NCBI RefSeq assembly: GCF_022201045.2
Contig: NC_068559.1
Location: 1,736,001 to 1,800,000 of the forward strand
Source of the DNA: Citrus sinensis
Taxonomy: Eukaryota > Streptophyta > Magnoliopsida > Sapindales > Rutaceae
DNA: 64,000 nt
Reading direction: 5' to 3'
This document shows positions 1 through 10,794 of this stretch, piece by piece. The position numbers were made by a program, and so were the translations under genes. The notes below the pieces were generated by a model, which was not told the DNA's origin, made no database searches, and saw nothing but the letters and a program-made list of their open reading frames with translations. The stretch's first letter is position 1. Each line of letters begins with the position of its first letter.

Positions 1-1
1 T

Positions 2-2587
2 CGTGATAACGGAGTCCAGCTTCTTGCCTGTGGTACTCCACTCAAGGTATTCTTATAGAATTATAATTGTTGATGGAAAACTTGGGGTGTTCTGGATTTT
101 GTAATAGAAGATTTTGTGGGTTGATATGCAAGGACTATATTTACTGATTTTTCTGCTATTTGAGGAGAGCCTCTTCCCTATCCTGTGGCTGTGTTTACCA
201 AAAGTATAATCGGTGTACAAACACACCTTGTTTATTTACCGGTGCTGTAAATTTATGCTTACTTGATAGAATGTGTTGATTCTTCCATATTTTAGGTGCT
301 TAGGACTGTTCAAGCAGAAGGTATTCATGGGCTTTCAAAGGCTGATCGCAAATTATATGCCCCTCCTGCTGGTTCAGGCTTCATCTCTGGCTTCACTTCT
401 ATCTCGCATAGGTCATCAGTTGACATGAATTCACTGACTCAATCTGTTCCTTTTGGTCCAAGTTCCTATCTTTCTGCACAAGCTAGAGTAGTTGAGGATT
501 ATGCTATGTCCCAAATAATTTTGAAGGCAATCATGGATGGTGGAGCCAATGGTATGCTTGTGGTGGTAACTGGTGCAAGCCATGTCACATATGGATCAAG
601 GGGGACTGGACTGCCGGCAAGAATTTCGAAGAAGTTGCAAAAGAAAAATCAAGTTGTGATATTACTTGACCCTGAAAGGCAACATATTCGAAGAGAGGGA
701 GAAGTTCCTGTAGCTGATTTCTTGTGGTACTCTGCTGCTAGGCCCTGTAGTAGAAACTGTTTCGATCGTGCTGAAATAGCTCGAGTAATGAATGCAGCTG
801 GTAGGAGGCGAGATGCTCTTCCCCAGGTTAGCCATTCTTCGTAGTCTTTGAGGAATGAGGATAGAGCATGGCTTTTGGTTGTCTTCTGAATGATGTATAT
901 TTGAAAATAGTTGACAAGTAATACTATTTAAGATTTGAAATGCGTTCTCTCTCACAACTTCTTAACCATCTTACAAGCTCTATTTGTTTTTCTCTGTTGC
1001 AAAATTTCACTGAATTTCCTTAAATGTTTTTTATTGTTAATCTCCTAACTGGTGCATACCTATCAGGACCTTCAAAAAGGGCTTGATCTTGGTCTAATAT
1101 CACCAGAGGTACTACAGAACTTCTTCGATCTTGAGCAATATCCTCTTATTTCAGAACTTGCTCACCGTTTCCAGGTATGCTTACGTTCTATGAATGAAAT
1201 CTTGTTTGCTGTGGATTGTCTTAAATCTACCCCTACTTTATTTCTTGATTTTATCTATTGTTTGTTTTGATACACTCGATCAAAATCCCCCCCGCCCCCC
1301 ACCAAAAAAAAAAGAAACTAATTGATTGCAGCATAGGCAATTTTAAGTAGATGCTTATTTGAGAAGAACACATTTTCGATGCAGGGTTTCAGGGAAAGAT
1401 TGTTGGCAGATCCCAAATTTTTGCATCGATTAGCCATAGAGGAAGCAATATCAATCACAACAACTCTCTTAGCTCAGTATGAAAGGCGAAAAGAAAATTT
1501 TTTTGAAGAGCTTGACTATGTTATAACAGACACTCTGAGGGGATCGGTAGTGGACTTCTTTACTGTCTGGCTTCCTGCCCCAACTATTTCGTTCCTTTCA
1601 TATGCTGATGAGATGAATTTTCCAGACAACGTGGATGGTTTAACTGGTCTTCTTGGGTCCATCCCAGATAATGCATTTCAAAAGAATCTTGTTGGGAAGG
1701 AATGGGGTCTGAGTCATAGACTTGCATCAGTGCTTTTTGGTGGTTTAAAACTGGCTAGTGTTGGTTTTATTTCCAGTATTGGGGCAGTGGCTGCCTCAAA
1801 TATTTTGTATGCAATACGCAAATTTATAAACCCAGCACTCACTAATCAACAAGTCAAAAGATCCCCAATACTTAAAACTGCAGCTGTTTATAGCTGCTTT
1901 CTTGGAATATCTGCAAACCTCCGTTATCAGGTAAAGACATTACTTGTTGCATTAATGATTTTTTTAGCATCACCTCGATCTTGTAGCGACTTTATTTTCA
2001 TCTTAGTAAATTTTCTGGTGTTTATATTAAACACGTTACTGTCATATTAATTATGATGCAGATTATTGCCGGAGTAGTGGAGCATCGGATATCTGAAGAA
2101 TTTTCTTCCCAAACATTACTTGTAAATATGTTATCTTTTCTTTCTCGGACAATTAACTCATATTGGGGAACTCAGGTTAGAAATTCTTGTTTCGAGTTCA
2201 TCTTCTTTCATCTGAAACTTCATTTCTGTTTACCTTTCTGAAAGATCGTATGTTTTGTAGTAACCATATCATGGTGCCACTCTTTCCTTAGAATCATGCT
2301 ATAGGGACACGAGTCATCAAATCATTGAGTTTATTTGATATTCTGTGGATTTGGTGATTAGAGTATATATTCTAGAGAAAGCCGCCAAGATTGGTTTGGC
2401 TGCTGAAATTTGTGTATGATTTTTCTTTCCCTAAATTCTGCAGCAATGGGTTGATCTTGCACGGTTTTCTGGACTACAAACTCGGAAAAGTGAGACATCT
2501 CACACAACACCAGATATTCCTAATCAACCTGCCGCAGAATGCAGCACCACAGAAGAGGGCAGTGTCGATGAAATACAAAATCAATGA
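2..2587 (+). CDS. RER5/RER6: RETICULATA-RELATED 5/6-like protein (ChaN-like + DUF3411), 5' partial
   Basis: Six exons are visible: 2-46, 296-826, 1067-1174, 1385-1930, 2062-2175 and 2444-2587. All junctions are GT..AG and in phase 0, giving 495 residues to a TGA; the 5' end lies outside the window. The first ~190 residues match the end of a ChaN/Tiki-like (DUF399) domain, with a glycine-rich [19 protein letters not shown] stretch. The rest is the DUF3411/RETICULATA membrane domain (for example [22 protein letters not shown], cut here to its core motif [17 protein letters not shown], and a hydrophobic [21 protein letters not shown]). In Arabidopsis only RER5 and RER6 combine the two domains. 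They are chloroplast envelope or thylakoid proteins, and the family affects leaf mesophyll development. The tail after ~residue 450 is hydrophilic and low-complexity. The gene converges on the arogenate dehydrogenase gene. Family call sure; RER5 versus RER6 cannot be decided. Confidence 0.9.
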
Positions 2588-3207
2588 GATGATTATCTTG
2601 GTTTCTTTGTCAATAGAAATTTGTAAATTGTTCTTCTGAAGCTTCTAGAAGAGATGCAGTCTGCATGATTTACACATCCCTTCAGTTTAACCTACAGTAA
2701 TTCTTTCAACATAATTGTTTCAAATTTTGGTGATTATAGAAGGCTTATATTAGCGTTGGTTGTATATCTTGTGGTTACGTTGTGAACCTTTAAGTGCAAG
2801 TTTCTTGGCATAAGTTGATGTAACCATGCAGAGAAATGAATGGCCCTATTCTTGGTTGATCTTTATTCTGCATACTTGTAATGAATATTATAAATTTTAC
2901 TTAAAGGTGATCTAAATTCAGCCTTCGCTGTGTAGGGTGAATGCCTCCACATTTATTTCATAATTTCCCTCTTGTTTCTTTAACATATATTTTAGCAAAC
3001 TATACATATGGTTAGCAGGGTTCGAATCTCCGATCTCTTATGCCATCCCAAGAGATTTTACCAATTGGACCAACTAGCGCCCATGATCTGACAAAATACT
3101 TGGTTGATGTATTACCTTATACTTCAATTACAATAAGTACCATCGCTTGGACTAGAAAATAAATAAACAGATCATTAGCAAAAGAGGATGTCTACATGTT
3201 GTTTGCA
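2588..3207. other. Convergent intergenic spacer with SINE-like piece
   Basis: This is the 3' flank of the RER gene and of arogenate dehydrogenase. It holds a probable 3' UTR for the RER gene up to about 2900 and a SINE-like tRNA-derived piece at about 3005-3085, listed separately. No other coding signal is seen. Confidence 0.6.
3005..3085 (-). repeat. tRNA-derived SINE-like fragment
   Basis: Read on the minus strand, this short piece has an A-box-like TAGTTGGTCCAATTGGTAAA (about 3078-3059) and, some 30 bases later, a B-box-like GATTCGAACCC (about 3029-3019). That is the spacing of a pol III internal promoter. It does not fold into a proper tRNA by eye, so a SINE head or tRNA relic is more likely than a functional tRNA. 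Confidence 0.4.
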
Positions 3208-4724
3208 TCACAGTTTAGACTCATTTGGGCTCTGCTCCAGCTGGACCTCCTCCATCTTTTGCTGCAACTTGTGCTTGACTTTTTCAAAGGCAGCTTCTAG
3301 GTCCAGGAGCTGCAAAATAGGATCGAATTTTTAGTTTTGTAGATTGATTTAGTCGTAAGAATAAGTAATCCTGCAAAATTGGAAAATTATCTAAATCATT
3401 GGCAGCTGTCAGGTACCTCTTGCTTGGCAAACCTATTGTGGATGTACAACCCACTAAACAGATCAAAACTATCGTTGACAGAGCTCTCTTTCTGCAAATA
3501 GTTAAATTTTAGTGCTTCTGTGCTTCTCTTTATCGTATATCATTTAAGCTTCTGTTGGTCGCTAAGAACGTAGAGAAAAGAATTATATTAAAGGTTTCAA
3601 TGAGCATACCAATCGAATAAGCGTCTCGAAGCCCTTTGTATTCATAGATGTGGACTGAATCTCCAGTTCTGACAAAACCCTGAGAATTAAGTATAAGTTA
3701 AACTTCTATTCTGTTGACGCTTTCGAGGTTTTTTTTTTTTAATTTACTTTAGCAATCACGATTTGAGTTGAAAAGCTTAGTACCTGCCTATTGTGTGAGT
3801 TAGAAATTGACTCTTAGCAGCCACTTTATCATGCTCTTCACAAGACATTTCCAGCATTTTGCAGCCCTAGTGTAAATTCCAGAGTAAATTCCATCAAAAT
3901 AATTTTTTAGCTTTTGGAAAAAGCATATGAACTGCTTTTCTAAGAAGTGCTTTTAGGTTGTTTTGGCTTTCCTGATTGAATAATAGATATATTATGATAC
4001 CCTGCATTTATTCTGTAGACAGGTGCTTTTAGGATTGCCTGAAAGTGAAAGAAAACAAACAGTTATCTTAATTACCTCGCTTTCAAATATACGAAGGAAG
4101 CTCGAGCATGTAGCTTCATCCCTTATCCGAACTTTTTCATACACGAAAGCGAAATCTTTCCACCCATTTTGTCCACTCTCCGGACCGAACATTGGATGAG
4201 TACAAAGCACATCCATCTCCTCTGGCAAAACCTGAGTAATCAAATGGTACACATGATTGCTACTTGTTCAATAAAAATTGTATAGCTTTACTGGGTATCA
4301 CTGTTTACTTGCAATAGAACATTTCTTGGATATTCTTTGACAGAAAGAACATCGGCTATGAGCGTGCGTCGCTGAAGGCAATGGACTGGCAAAGAGTTGA
4401 GGACCTCAGATAGTGACAGAATAGATGTGGATATCAATATGACATCGTTATCAGCTTCAAGAAATGCACGTTTGTCGCTGGGAATGAACAACACAGGTAA
4501 TTAACGATATGAAGATTTAGCGCATAAAAATCATATGAAATATATATGCACCTGAAAAATGAGATTCCCGAACGATGACAGAGCTGAGAGTGATCAGTAC
4601 GAGAAGTTGCCCTCAAAATATGGCCTTGTTTGATCATAGTCTTTGCCAGAAACTGCCCAAAAGGGCCGAAGCCGATGATACCTATCTTTAGAGTTGATGA
4701 TGAAGAAGGGCTTGAAACAGCCAT
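3208..4724 (-). CDS. TYRAAT2: Arogenate dehydrogenase-like (TyrA family), without visible transit peptide
   Basis: NADP+-dependent dehydrogenase of tyrosine synthesis (arogenate to tyrosine). Seven exons join in frame: 4724-4552, 4477-4309, 4231-4076, 3866-3784, 3679-3610, 3491-3417 and 3309-3208, giving 275 residues. The N-terminus carries the Rossmann motif GIIGFGPFGQFLA at about residues 14-26. It is followed by VLSVKEYPRN, the substrate-site block THPMFGPESGQNGW, and the catalytic-region EEHDKVAAKSQFLTHTIGR. The C-terminus is helical and charged. Only about 12 Ser-rich residues precede the Rossmann fold, whereas canonical plastid enzymes have a long transit peptide. The protein may therefore be cytosolic, like the non-canonical plant TyrA forms. 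Arogenate versus prephenate preference cannot be read reliably by eye. The track-length pieces seen in each exon are parts of this one gene. Confidence 0.9.
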
Positions 4725-5640
4725 GGCTATGACTTTTGAGAGAGGAATAAATCAAAGGTTTCGGTCAGTGCAAGACCCAGAAATTTATTTTAGACCAAGG
4801 GAGAGTAAACATTGGGAAGTTTTTGAAAATATATAATAGAACTGTACTTTTTTGGTTACTTTATAAGAGAGGAAAAATTAATTAAATCTAAGATATCAAA
4901 AGGCAGAACATATATAAATGCAAACATAGTCGAAGTAAAGGATTTTTCATTTTTCAGAAATGGTATATGTATACAAAATAATAATAATAATAATAATAAA
5001 TAAATAAATTCTTTGTTACAAGGGTTTACAGAGAAAGGTTAAAGATGGAATTCTATAACACCTTTATTTAAATTTTTTGTGGAGCAATAAAGAAAATTTT
5101 ACTAAATAAGAGAGATTGAGTAATACATTAGGGTTATGATATGGCTGCACGCCCTGGCTTTGGGTGCTTTTAAAAATTAAAATAAAGAGTCGTGCTTAAA
5201 TAGGGGTGACAGCTTGTCTATGTTTTTTTGATACACTTATATATGATAAGTTTTTAATTAGAAAATTCAAGATAGATCTCCGTGTGTGTGTGTGTGGGCA
5301 GTCAACGGGAATCTTCCACGGGTGTTGGTGCTGATGCAACGTATGCAAGGGAGCTGTTGATGCAAGGTCAAAATGCCAAGGCTGTAATTTGCAGCTTCTG
5401 CAACTTAGCCGTGTCCCTGTGTGTGTATTTATGACAGTGTTGACACTTACCGCAAAGTAGCTGAACAATTAACTCAAGGGGAGGGGGGACCTCGATTTTT
5501 TGGATAGTTGACCAGACATGGCTGAGCCTTCCATTTGCAGCTGTCCCTATTGATTGATGAGTTTGTCAATAGCTATGGGACCCTCTATTCTCACTGAGCT
5601 CATATACTCATTTAGATTTGTATTTTTATTTTTCTACAGG
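4725..5640. other. Intergenic, promoter side of arogenate dehydrogenase
   Basis: AT-rich DNA with (AAT)n near 4976-5008 and a (GT)n run at 5282-5296. A short antisense open frame is present but has no family resemblance. The region must contain the arogenate dehydrogenase promoter; I see no clear TATA box to assign. Confidence 0.5.
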
Positions 5641-5829
5641 ACTCATCTATTTTCGTCTCTCATATGCAGCTGCGATCATGAAATTCCATGAATGCCAATT
5701 CCATACTCTACATATACTTTGTGAAATGTGAATTACCATTAATTTCCTTGAATTGCAGGCCATTCTCATCTCATATACATGAAAATGTGAATAAAAATTG
5801 GCTTGTTGAAGCGAAATCCTAGTTCTTAC

Positions 5830-5991
5830 CTGCAGAAATGGACAATCTATATAATTAGTTTCTTCTGGTCTTGATGCTTCATGCTGTTCAATAACAGGCT
5901 CTTGATTTGTAACCACTGGTTGCATACTGCGATATACATCAATCTCCCTCCCTCGCTTTATCGCAGCATGCATAACCAGAACTGACGCCAT
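5830..5991 (-). pseudogene. Orphan exon-like coding fragment, unrecognised
   Basis: On the minus strand an ATG at about 5991 opens about 54 residues beginning MASVLVMHAAIKRGREID. The frame ends at CPFLQ directly before a good donor (CAG|GTAAGA, near 5830). The composition is coding-like (mixed, hydrophilic, few repeats), but no plausible second exon could be found downstream. The piece abuts the 5' truncation point of the LINE at about 5995, so it may be a gene fragment disrupted by, or captured beside, that insertion. I do not recognise the protein; it could be chance. Confidence 0.25.
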
Positions 5992-5994
5992 TCT

Positions 5995-7018
5995 ACCCTA
6001 ATCCAGCAAAGCAAGCATTGAGGCATGTTGCTTTCTTTGGCTGCTAAAGCATAACAGATTGAAAACCAATGCAGAGCTATCTAGAAGACATGTGATAAAT
6101 GATAGTGCTTGCATACGATGTGGATATGTCATAGAGGATGCCTTACATGCAGTAAGGGACTGCGTTGACACAAAGCGCATTTGGTTATCTCTCATCCCGA
6201 GCCACGCAAGTACCACTTTTTTTACGATGGATCGTCGTGCAAAGCTAATTTGTAATCTGAAAAACAATTTGAAGATCACGAATTTCAGGGACTGGTTGGT
6301 GTAGTTTGAGGTCATTGTTTGGCTTATGTGGTACCGGCGTAACCAGTTTGTCCATGCCAACAAGTCAAATAGTATTTGCAATGTGATCATGGATGTGAAT
6401 AGTTGCACGGAGGAAATCATCTCGACTCATAATATCTTATACATACAGAAAGCCACAAAAGCTGAGAAATGGATCTACTGGCAGCCCCCAAAGTGGCCTT
6501 TTTTCAAACTGAATACTGACAGGGCTTTGAAGAGATCGGGTTTAGCTAGTGCTGGCGGCCTAGTGAGGAATTATTGTGGGTCATGGCAGCATGAACTTGG
6601 GAAGTTGTCTCATCATGGAAGTTGAGTTGTGGGTCTTTATAAAGGTTTACAAATGGCTTGGGATCACGATATTCACCTCCTTTATGTTGAGGTTGATAAC
6701 CTGGGGATTACTGAAATCTTAACTGCATCTAGTGCTCACCACAATGCTATTTCGTCTTTGTTTTAGGCATCAAAGACTTGCTAAACAGATACTGGCATGT
6801 TTCAATGCATCATGTGTAAAAAAAAGGCTTATTTTGCTGCTGACTTGCTAGCGGGAATGGCTCTCACTCTCCACCTTGGGTTCCACCTCTTTTATCTACC
6901 TCTCATATTAATGAATTATTGGTTTTTAATAATGGTTTAAACATTGTGTTCCCTCGTTTTGTTTAGCCTACGAACTGGTCAGACTCCTTTTGCACCAAAA
7001 ATAAAACAAACAAAAAAA
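5995..7018 (+). mobile_element. 5'-truncated plant L1-like LINE (zf-RVT + RNase H end)
   Basis: The plus strand encodes the C-terminal end of a non-LTR retrotransposon ORF2. FLWLLKHNRLKTNAE leads into a zf-RVT zinc-binding segment with the C..CG..E..HA..DC spacing (CIRCGYVIEDALHAVRDC, about 6110-6165). After a linker comes an RNase H-like domain starting WQPPKWPFFKLNTDRA (about 6480-6535) with GGLVRN and VEVDNLG. The frame is broken by at least two stops (near 6304 and 6624) and later shifts, so it is dead. The 3' end is A-rich (about 6995-7018), as expected of a poly(A) tail. The reverse transcriptase core and endonuclease are missing, which is the usual 5' truncation of LINEs. Confidence 0.85.
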
Positions 7019-7779
7019 ATCATCATTCTATTGTTTGAAGTTGCAAAAAAAGTACAATTTTTGGTAATATTTTCATATTTGAATGATATTTTTATTTTAT
7101 AGGTGTATTTTATTTTTCCAACCTATAAAATTCCATATTCACTTTAAAATATAATTTTTTTTATTTTAATTTAGTCTGGTGGTATTGTAAAGTCTTAGAT
7201 CCACCCTTAAACAAAAGATACATCCTTCCAAAGTGTAAATAAATTATTCGATCTCTATTTGTGATAAATCTTTACTCTTTTAAGATAGCCTCTACCATCA
7301 CATTTAGATGATTTTTTTTTATTGGATACTAAATATATTATATGTATGAATGTGACTAAATGTTGAATAAGTTTGAATGATATATGTTTGTTTTTATTTT
7401 CTAGCATCTCGTCATAAATGTTTGAAAACTACTAATTTGACATATATGTCCTCTAATCTTATTTTTGCATACTTTGCATTTACATGTGAGAAATATTTTT
7501 ATGTTAGATAATTTGATAAAATAAATAAAGTTGATACACACACACTAAAGTGCAGGAATCCTCACCATAACACACACACACACAGAGATACATCCACACG
7601 AAATTAAAACATAGATAAGAGTTAAAAAAATAAGAAAAATACAGATTCTAACACATTTTTTGTCTTTTAGTGTATTAGAGTTCATATTTTTTTTATCTTT
7701 TAACTCCCTCCGCATGTAACATATCATTCAAATGCACCATGTACATTTGTTATTTTCTAACTACTTTCATTGAATCTGA
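7019..7779. other. AT-rich spacer
   Basis: No gene seen. There are A/T tracts and (CA)n runs at about 7536-7547 and 7570-7584. Small antisense open frames here are low-complexity. Confidence 0.6.
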
Positions 7780-8399
7780 ATGTTCCTAATTGATCAATAT
7801 TTACTTCAACAAAGAATTTTACTTCTCACAATGGTAGCTTCATTTAAATTTATGAAGCCAACATACACAAATGGAATATGCAAAATGGCCTCTACTTGGT
7901 TACAAATTGCTTTCTTTTACTCATTTCTTTACATCATAGCAGTTGATGCAAGTGGAAAAAAGCCTAACATATCAACCTTTGGTGCAGACCAATTTGATGA
8001 TTTTGACCCCGATGAGGAAAACATTAAGGCCTCGTTCTTTAGCCGGCAGATGTTCAGCTCTTTTGTTAGAGCTTTATGTGCCACTTTAAACCTTGTTTAC
8101 ATTCAAGAGAACATGCGATCGGGACTAGGCTACGTTATTCCTATAGTTGGTTACCTGGTTTGTTGTTTTCCTTCTTTATCTCCTATATAGAAGCTCCACT
8201 TTTCAAGCACAAAGACATTATGAAGGCCAAAAGCTGTGCAAAGGACTTGATTCTAGTTCTAATCGCCGCCTTCTAGAATCGAAAACTTCAGCTCCCAGCT
8301 GACAACCCATTTGAGCTTAATAAGTTATTGAGATGCAAGATTACATTAAATGTGGGAAACGCCATGTCCATTACTCTCTAGCTTTCAGGTAATTAGGTC

Positions 8400-9070
8400 T
8401 ATCTACTACTAGGCTAATTACTTGTTAAATTTTTTTATGAAATTGGATCGTAAGTTGATCTGACAACTTTGAGCATCCAAATATTTTGTCACATGGGTGT
8501 TTATAACATTATGTATTTATATGGTTAAGAATTAATTATATGCTCTTAACTATCATTCAACTATCATTCACTAGTCTTATATTTTGATTAACACAAGATC
8601 TGTAGCGGAGAGCGGCCCCCTTGTCCTAATTTTGTTAGAAATTCATTACAACGAATAACCTGTGGCATGGAATTTAAAGGGCATTTCAATAGACTACAAA
8701 GGATTCAGAAAGTGCTTTAATATCCTGCTGATGTCAAAACAGGCGTGATGAGGGAGCCTGGGACCTCCCAATTCATACGCATATGACTAGAAAACAAGAA
8801 AATCTACCATGGCAAAGCAATGGGTGGGCGGTTTGACTTGTAGCAATTCTCCCAATAAATTATCTCCATGTGTACAGTTTACTATTCTCCTTTTGAACAA
8901 CTTCAATTAATTAATGGTCACAGTCTCTGCGTCAATTTATCTTTGGGCAAATGCTAAGTTACAGTCGGCTGTAACATATTCTTTTCACAAAAAATTTGTG
9001 GACTTCTCTCACAAAAACTACCATTGTATTACTATTTATGTGTCAAGAGTAAATTATAGTTGACTGTAAC
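8400..9070. other. Intron-like spacer inside NPF pseudogene
   Basis: AT-rich sequence between the two NPF remnants, with no coding signal. It probably descends from the intron that precedes the last NPF exon. Confidence 0.45.
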
Positions 9071-9073
9071 TTA

Positions 9074-9720
9074 GGTGGCGTTTTTTTTTTAACTTAATAA
9101 TTTAAAGTGACTTAACTTAATTAATTAAGTTAATTAGAAGTGTTTGTTTTTATAATTTAATGAGACTTTTTAGATAATCTTGACTTAATAAAATAAGCTA
9201 ATTTTTTTGACCTTTTACTTAATGGTGAAATTTGAATTAAGTCAATTACTTACTAATGTCAAAAATATTCATGTTTTATAATTTATTTTTCATGTCTATC
9301 CCAAAACTCACCCATAGACATTTATCTCACATAAAAATATCTTTATTTTTTCTTTCTTATATTATATACGATAAAATTTAAAATTTATGGTATTTTATAT
9401 ATTAAAACTCTAAAATAATTATGTATTCACTTGAATATAGTTTTACTTATAAATGTTAAAATATTGTGGTATTTAATATATTATTTATTTGACATTCAAA
9501 TTTAATAAAAATACAAATGTAAAAATACATATTTTCAGCTTTTTGAGTTAAAAAAAATAAATAACTTAATACTTATTTTTAGAGATTCAGATAAAAAAAT
9601 AAATATATTATTCAAATTCAGACATTCAGATCTATTCAAAATTTAGACTAATTCAGATCTATTCAAAATTTAGACTAATTCAGATCTATTCAAATTTCAA
9701 ACAAAAAAATAAACGCCGCC
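9074..9720. mobile_element. Tourist-like (PIF/Harbinger) MITE
   Basis: The ends are imperfect terminal inverted repeats: GGTGGCGTTTTTTTTTT at 9074 and, read on the other strand from 9720, GGCGGCGTTTATTTTTTTG. The element is flanked by TTA at 9071-9073 and TTA at 9721-9723, the 3-bp target duplication typical of PIF/Harbinger elements. It is 647 bp, AT-rich, without a transposase. Near the right end is a direct repeat of about 26 bp (ATTCAGATCTATTCAAAATT...) in nearly three copies (about 9626-9696). It lies within the intron region of the NPF pseudogene. Confidence 0.7.
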
Positions 9721-10794
9721 TTAGTTGGATCCTTGTCTCTAATATATATAATGGTGTGTCAATATACGCCTATTGTCCCCACCAAAGTATTCAATAAAAC
9801 ATTATTTGTGAAACGCTTTTTTTTAAGAATATTCCCCCTTATTACATATAGTCTATGAGAGCCTGCTACAATATTTCGCTATCTGAAACGCAATCTCCGG
9901 AAGGAATCGATGACCACCACAAGTCGACAACTAATTGCGTCAATATTTTTTTTGTGGTCACAATTTTTAGTTTAATATTTAATTTGTTTCTGCCTTGTGG
10001 CATCAGGTGCTTGGACAAGGCTGCAATAAAACATGGCAGTGGAGTCATCATCATCAGGCCTCCATGGACAGTGACATAAGTAGAAGGAACCAAACTTGTT
10101 CTCAGGATGGCATCGATACGGCTAGTGACCTATTATTTCCTAGCAAAATATGGGCACAAATCAACTCTCTATTTGTCAAAAAGAGGCACCAGCTTGGAGC
10201 GGAGCCTGGGCCCTAGCTTCGATATTCCGTTAGGTAGCTTCGTCACTCTCTCGATGCTCCTCTCCATGCCAATGTGCGACCGTTACTTCAAGCAGTTCCT
10301 GCATCACAAAATGGAAAATGCTAGAGGAATCACAGTATTGCTTCAGCCTTCAGAGGCTTGGCATTGGGTTTGTCATTCTAGTCATGGGACTTTTGGCCAT
10401 AGCAATTGCTTATGCAGCTGAAGTTAGAAGAATGCATGTGATAAGAGTGCAAGCTAAGCAAATTGGGCCTATAAGCATACTTTGGCTATTGCCTTAATAT
10501 ACGGGGATTGCTGATGTGTTCAATGCCACTAGATTGCTAGAATATTTCTATGATCAGTAGCCGGAAGATATACAAAGCCTTAGAACAACAATTTTCACCA
10601 GCGGGATCGGCGTCAGGAACTTCTTGAACAGCTTCTTAGTGACAATGGTTGATAAAATTGCAGAAAGAAATGGGAAGAACAGTTGGATTGGTGACAAATT
10701 TGAATGACTTTCATTTGGATTACTATTATGGGTTGCTTATAGCGGTCTCAACTCTCAATTTAGGTGCCTTTTCTTTAGGCTGACAAATTGCAGG

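Larger units (their letters stand above)
7790..10790 (+). pseudogene. NPF (NRT1/PTR) transporter pseudogene, NPF5-like
   Basis: Two remnants of one nitrate/peptide transporter gene. Part A (about 7800-8340) reads ICKMASTWLQIAFFYSFLYIIAV, then the family signature KKPNISTFGADQFDDFDP, then LVYIQENMRSGLGY and, after a frame change near 8155 and a stop near 8274, KLQLPADNPFELNKL. Part B (about 10007-10790) starts at a good acceptor (CATCAG) with CLDKAAI, the usual start of the last NPF exon. It continues with SLGPSFDIPLGSF, a GIT..Q..GIG region, GIADVFNATRLLEYFYDQ and FLNSFLVTMV. It carries several stops and frame shifts. The first three membrane segments are absent, so it is also 5' truncated. 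The 1.6 kb between A and B is the expected intron position, enlarged by a MITE. A dead gene; most like NPF5 members by sequence memory. Confidence 0.85.

Noticed and set aside
662-955. Antisense open frame over the RER exon
   Set aside because: Shadow of the RER coding exon; no family features and no start context.
5998-6420. 140-residue antisense frame
   Set aside because: Mirror of the LINE zf-RVT region on the plus strand, which has the recognisable zinc-binding motif.
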